Shown here piece after piece: positions 6,215 through 6,726 of a stretch of 6,726 nt of DNA; the stretch's first letter is position 1; each line of letters begins with the position of its first letter. Origin of the DNA: AV17 sp046262735. GTDB taxonomy: Bacteria; Verrucomicrobiota; Verrucomicrobiia; Chthoniobacterales; UBA10450. The notes beneath the pieces are model-generated. The model saw only the letters and a list, made by a program, of their open reading frames with translations, was not told the origin of the DNA and did not search any database. The position numbers and the translations under genes were made by a program. The stretch is from NCBI GenBank assembly GCA_046262735.1, contig JBHEMD010000153.1:1-6726 (forward strand), written 5' to 3'.

Positions 6215-6726
6215 ATGGACGGGCCACCGCACACCACATCGTTCGATCAACGACACGAAGAGCGTGCCAATTGGATGACGCGCCTCAAGAAGGCGCTCGG
6301 CCCGGTCGCAGTTGTGGGCGTGCTGATCGCGAAGTTTTTCGCGAAGCTGAAATTCTTTGTCCTGCCGGCGCTCAAGTTTCTGCCCATCCTCCTCAAATCG
6401 GGCGGCACCATGCTGCTCATGATCTGGATTTACACCGTGATGTGGGGCTGGAAATTCGGTGTGGGTTTCGTGCTGCTGCTCCTCGTCCACGAATGCGGTC
6501 ACCTCATCGTCGCGAAAAAATTCGGACTCAAGGTTGGGGCGCCGGTCTTCATTCCGTTCATGGGCGCGTTCATTGCGTTAAAGGAAGCGCCGCGCAACGC
6601 CTGGATGGAAGCGTGCGTGGGCATCGGCGGCCCGATGCTTGGATCGTTCGGCGCGCTCGTCTGCAATTCGTTAGGCGAACTGTTTGATGCGCCGATTTTC
6701 GTCGCGCTTGCCTGGTTCGGCTATTT
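6215..6726 (+). CDS. Site-2 protease family (M50) metalloprotease, 3' end cut by window
   Basis: The first 170 residues of an intramembrane zinc metalloprotease are visible, and the reading frame stays open to the window edge. The N-terminus (1-27) is polar and charged. A lysine-studded hydrophobic stretch follows (about 28-60), then a strong membrane segment (about 63-91) leading straight into the zinc motif HECGH (92-96: H92 and H96 as zinc ligands, E93 as catalytic base). After it come AKKFGLKVGAPVFIPFMGAFIALKE and a GGP-containing segment (138-140) before the next hydrophobic region. This is typical of the SpoIVFB/Zn-dependent protease branch rather than an RseP form with early PDZ domains. 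The second metal-binding motif and any C-terminal domain lie outside the window. The substrate cannot be inferred. It is divergent from the O-antigen ligase family gene, so it is probably not part of the export operon. Confidence 0.88.
   Translation, partial: MDGPPHTTSFDQRHEERANWMTRLKKALGPVAVVGVLIAKFFAKLKFFVLPALKFLPILLKSGGTMLLMIWIYTVMWGWKFGVGFVLLLLVHECGHLIVAKKFGLKVGAPVFIPFMGAFIALKEAPRNAWMEACVGIGGPMLGSFGALVCNSLGELFDAPIFVALAWFGY

Noticed and set aside
6143..6502. A 119-codon minus-strand open frame across the intergenic region and the protease gene
   Set aside because: Its sequence is the antisense image of the protease membrane segments and intergenic repeat, with no domain of its own.
6178..6687. 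A 169-codon plus-strand open frame near the right edge
   Set aside because: It overlaps the M50 frame out of phase, is Arg/His/Ala-rich without motifs, and the other frame carries HECGH, membrane segments and a ribosome site.

Overview
The window looks like a chromosomal segment of a GC-rich Gram-negative bacterium. The best guess is a soil Verrucomicrobiota (Chthoniobacterales-like). That guess rests on the style of the proteins (a VYDDNI-type beta-barrel, a small export protein next to a fused tyrosine kinase, GTG starts, weak Shine-Dalgarno signals) and was not tested by any search.

Positions 10-4564 hold three genes in a row on the plus strand that form a polysaccharide export module. 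The first is a secreted outer-membrane beta-barrel protein (10-1317). The second is a small periplasmic Wza/OPX-type export protein with one PES and one SLBB domain (about 1292-2002), which overlaps the first gene. The third is a large Wzc-type protein (2048-4564) that combines a Wzz-like co-polymerase with a BY-kinase and ends in a tyrosine cluster. Positions 4561-5958 on the minus strand encode a polytopic O-antigen ligase/polymerase family protein. It runs toward the kinase gene, and their stop codons overlap by 4 bases. Upstream of it is a 256-base divergent intergenic region with a long imperfect inverted repeat (6097-6173) and a weak candidate promoter. Finally, 6215-6726 is the 5' part of a site-2 protease (M50) family gene with an HECGH zinc motif; it is cut by the window edge.

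The likely joint role of the first four genes is as follows. The Wzy-like enzyme polymerises or ligates glycan at the periplasmic face of the inner membrane. The Wzc-like protein controls chain length and export through tyrosine autophosphorylation. The small OPX protein conducts the polymer through the periplasm. Because that protein lacks an outer-membrane helix of its own, the beta-barrel probably supplies the outer-membrane pore, as in the Wzp/truncated-OPX arrangement known from Myxococcus xanthus. No glycosyltransferase, flippase or phosphatase gene is visible, so the rest of the pathway lies outside the window. The M50 protease is probably an unrelated neighbour.

I see no mobile element, CRISPR array, rRNA or tRNA, and no clear sign of an entirely new system. 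The least explained parts are the inverted repeat at 6097-6173 and the architecture of the export module.
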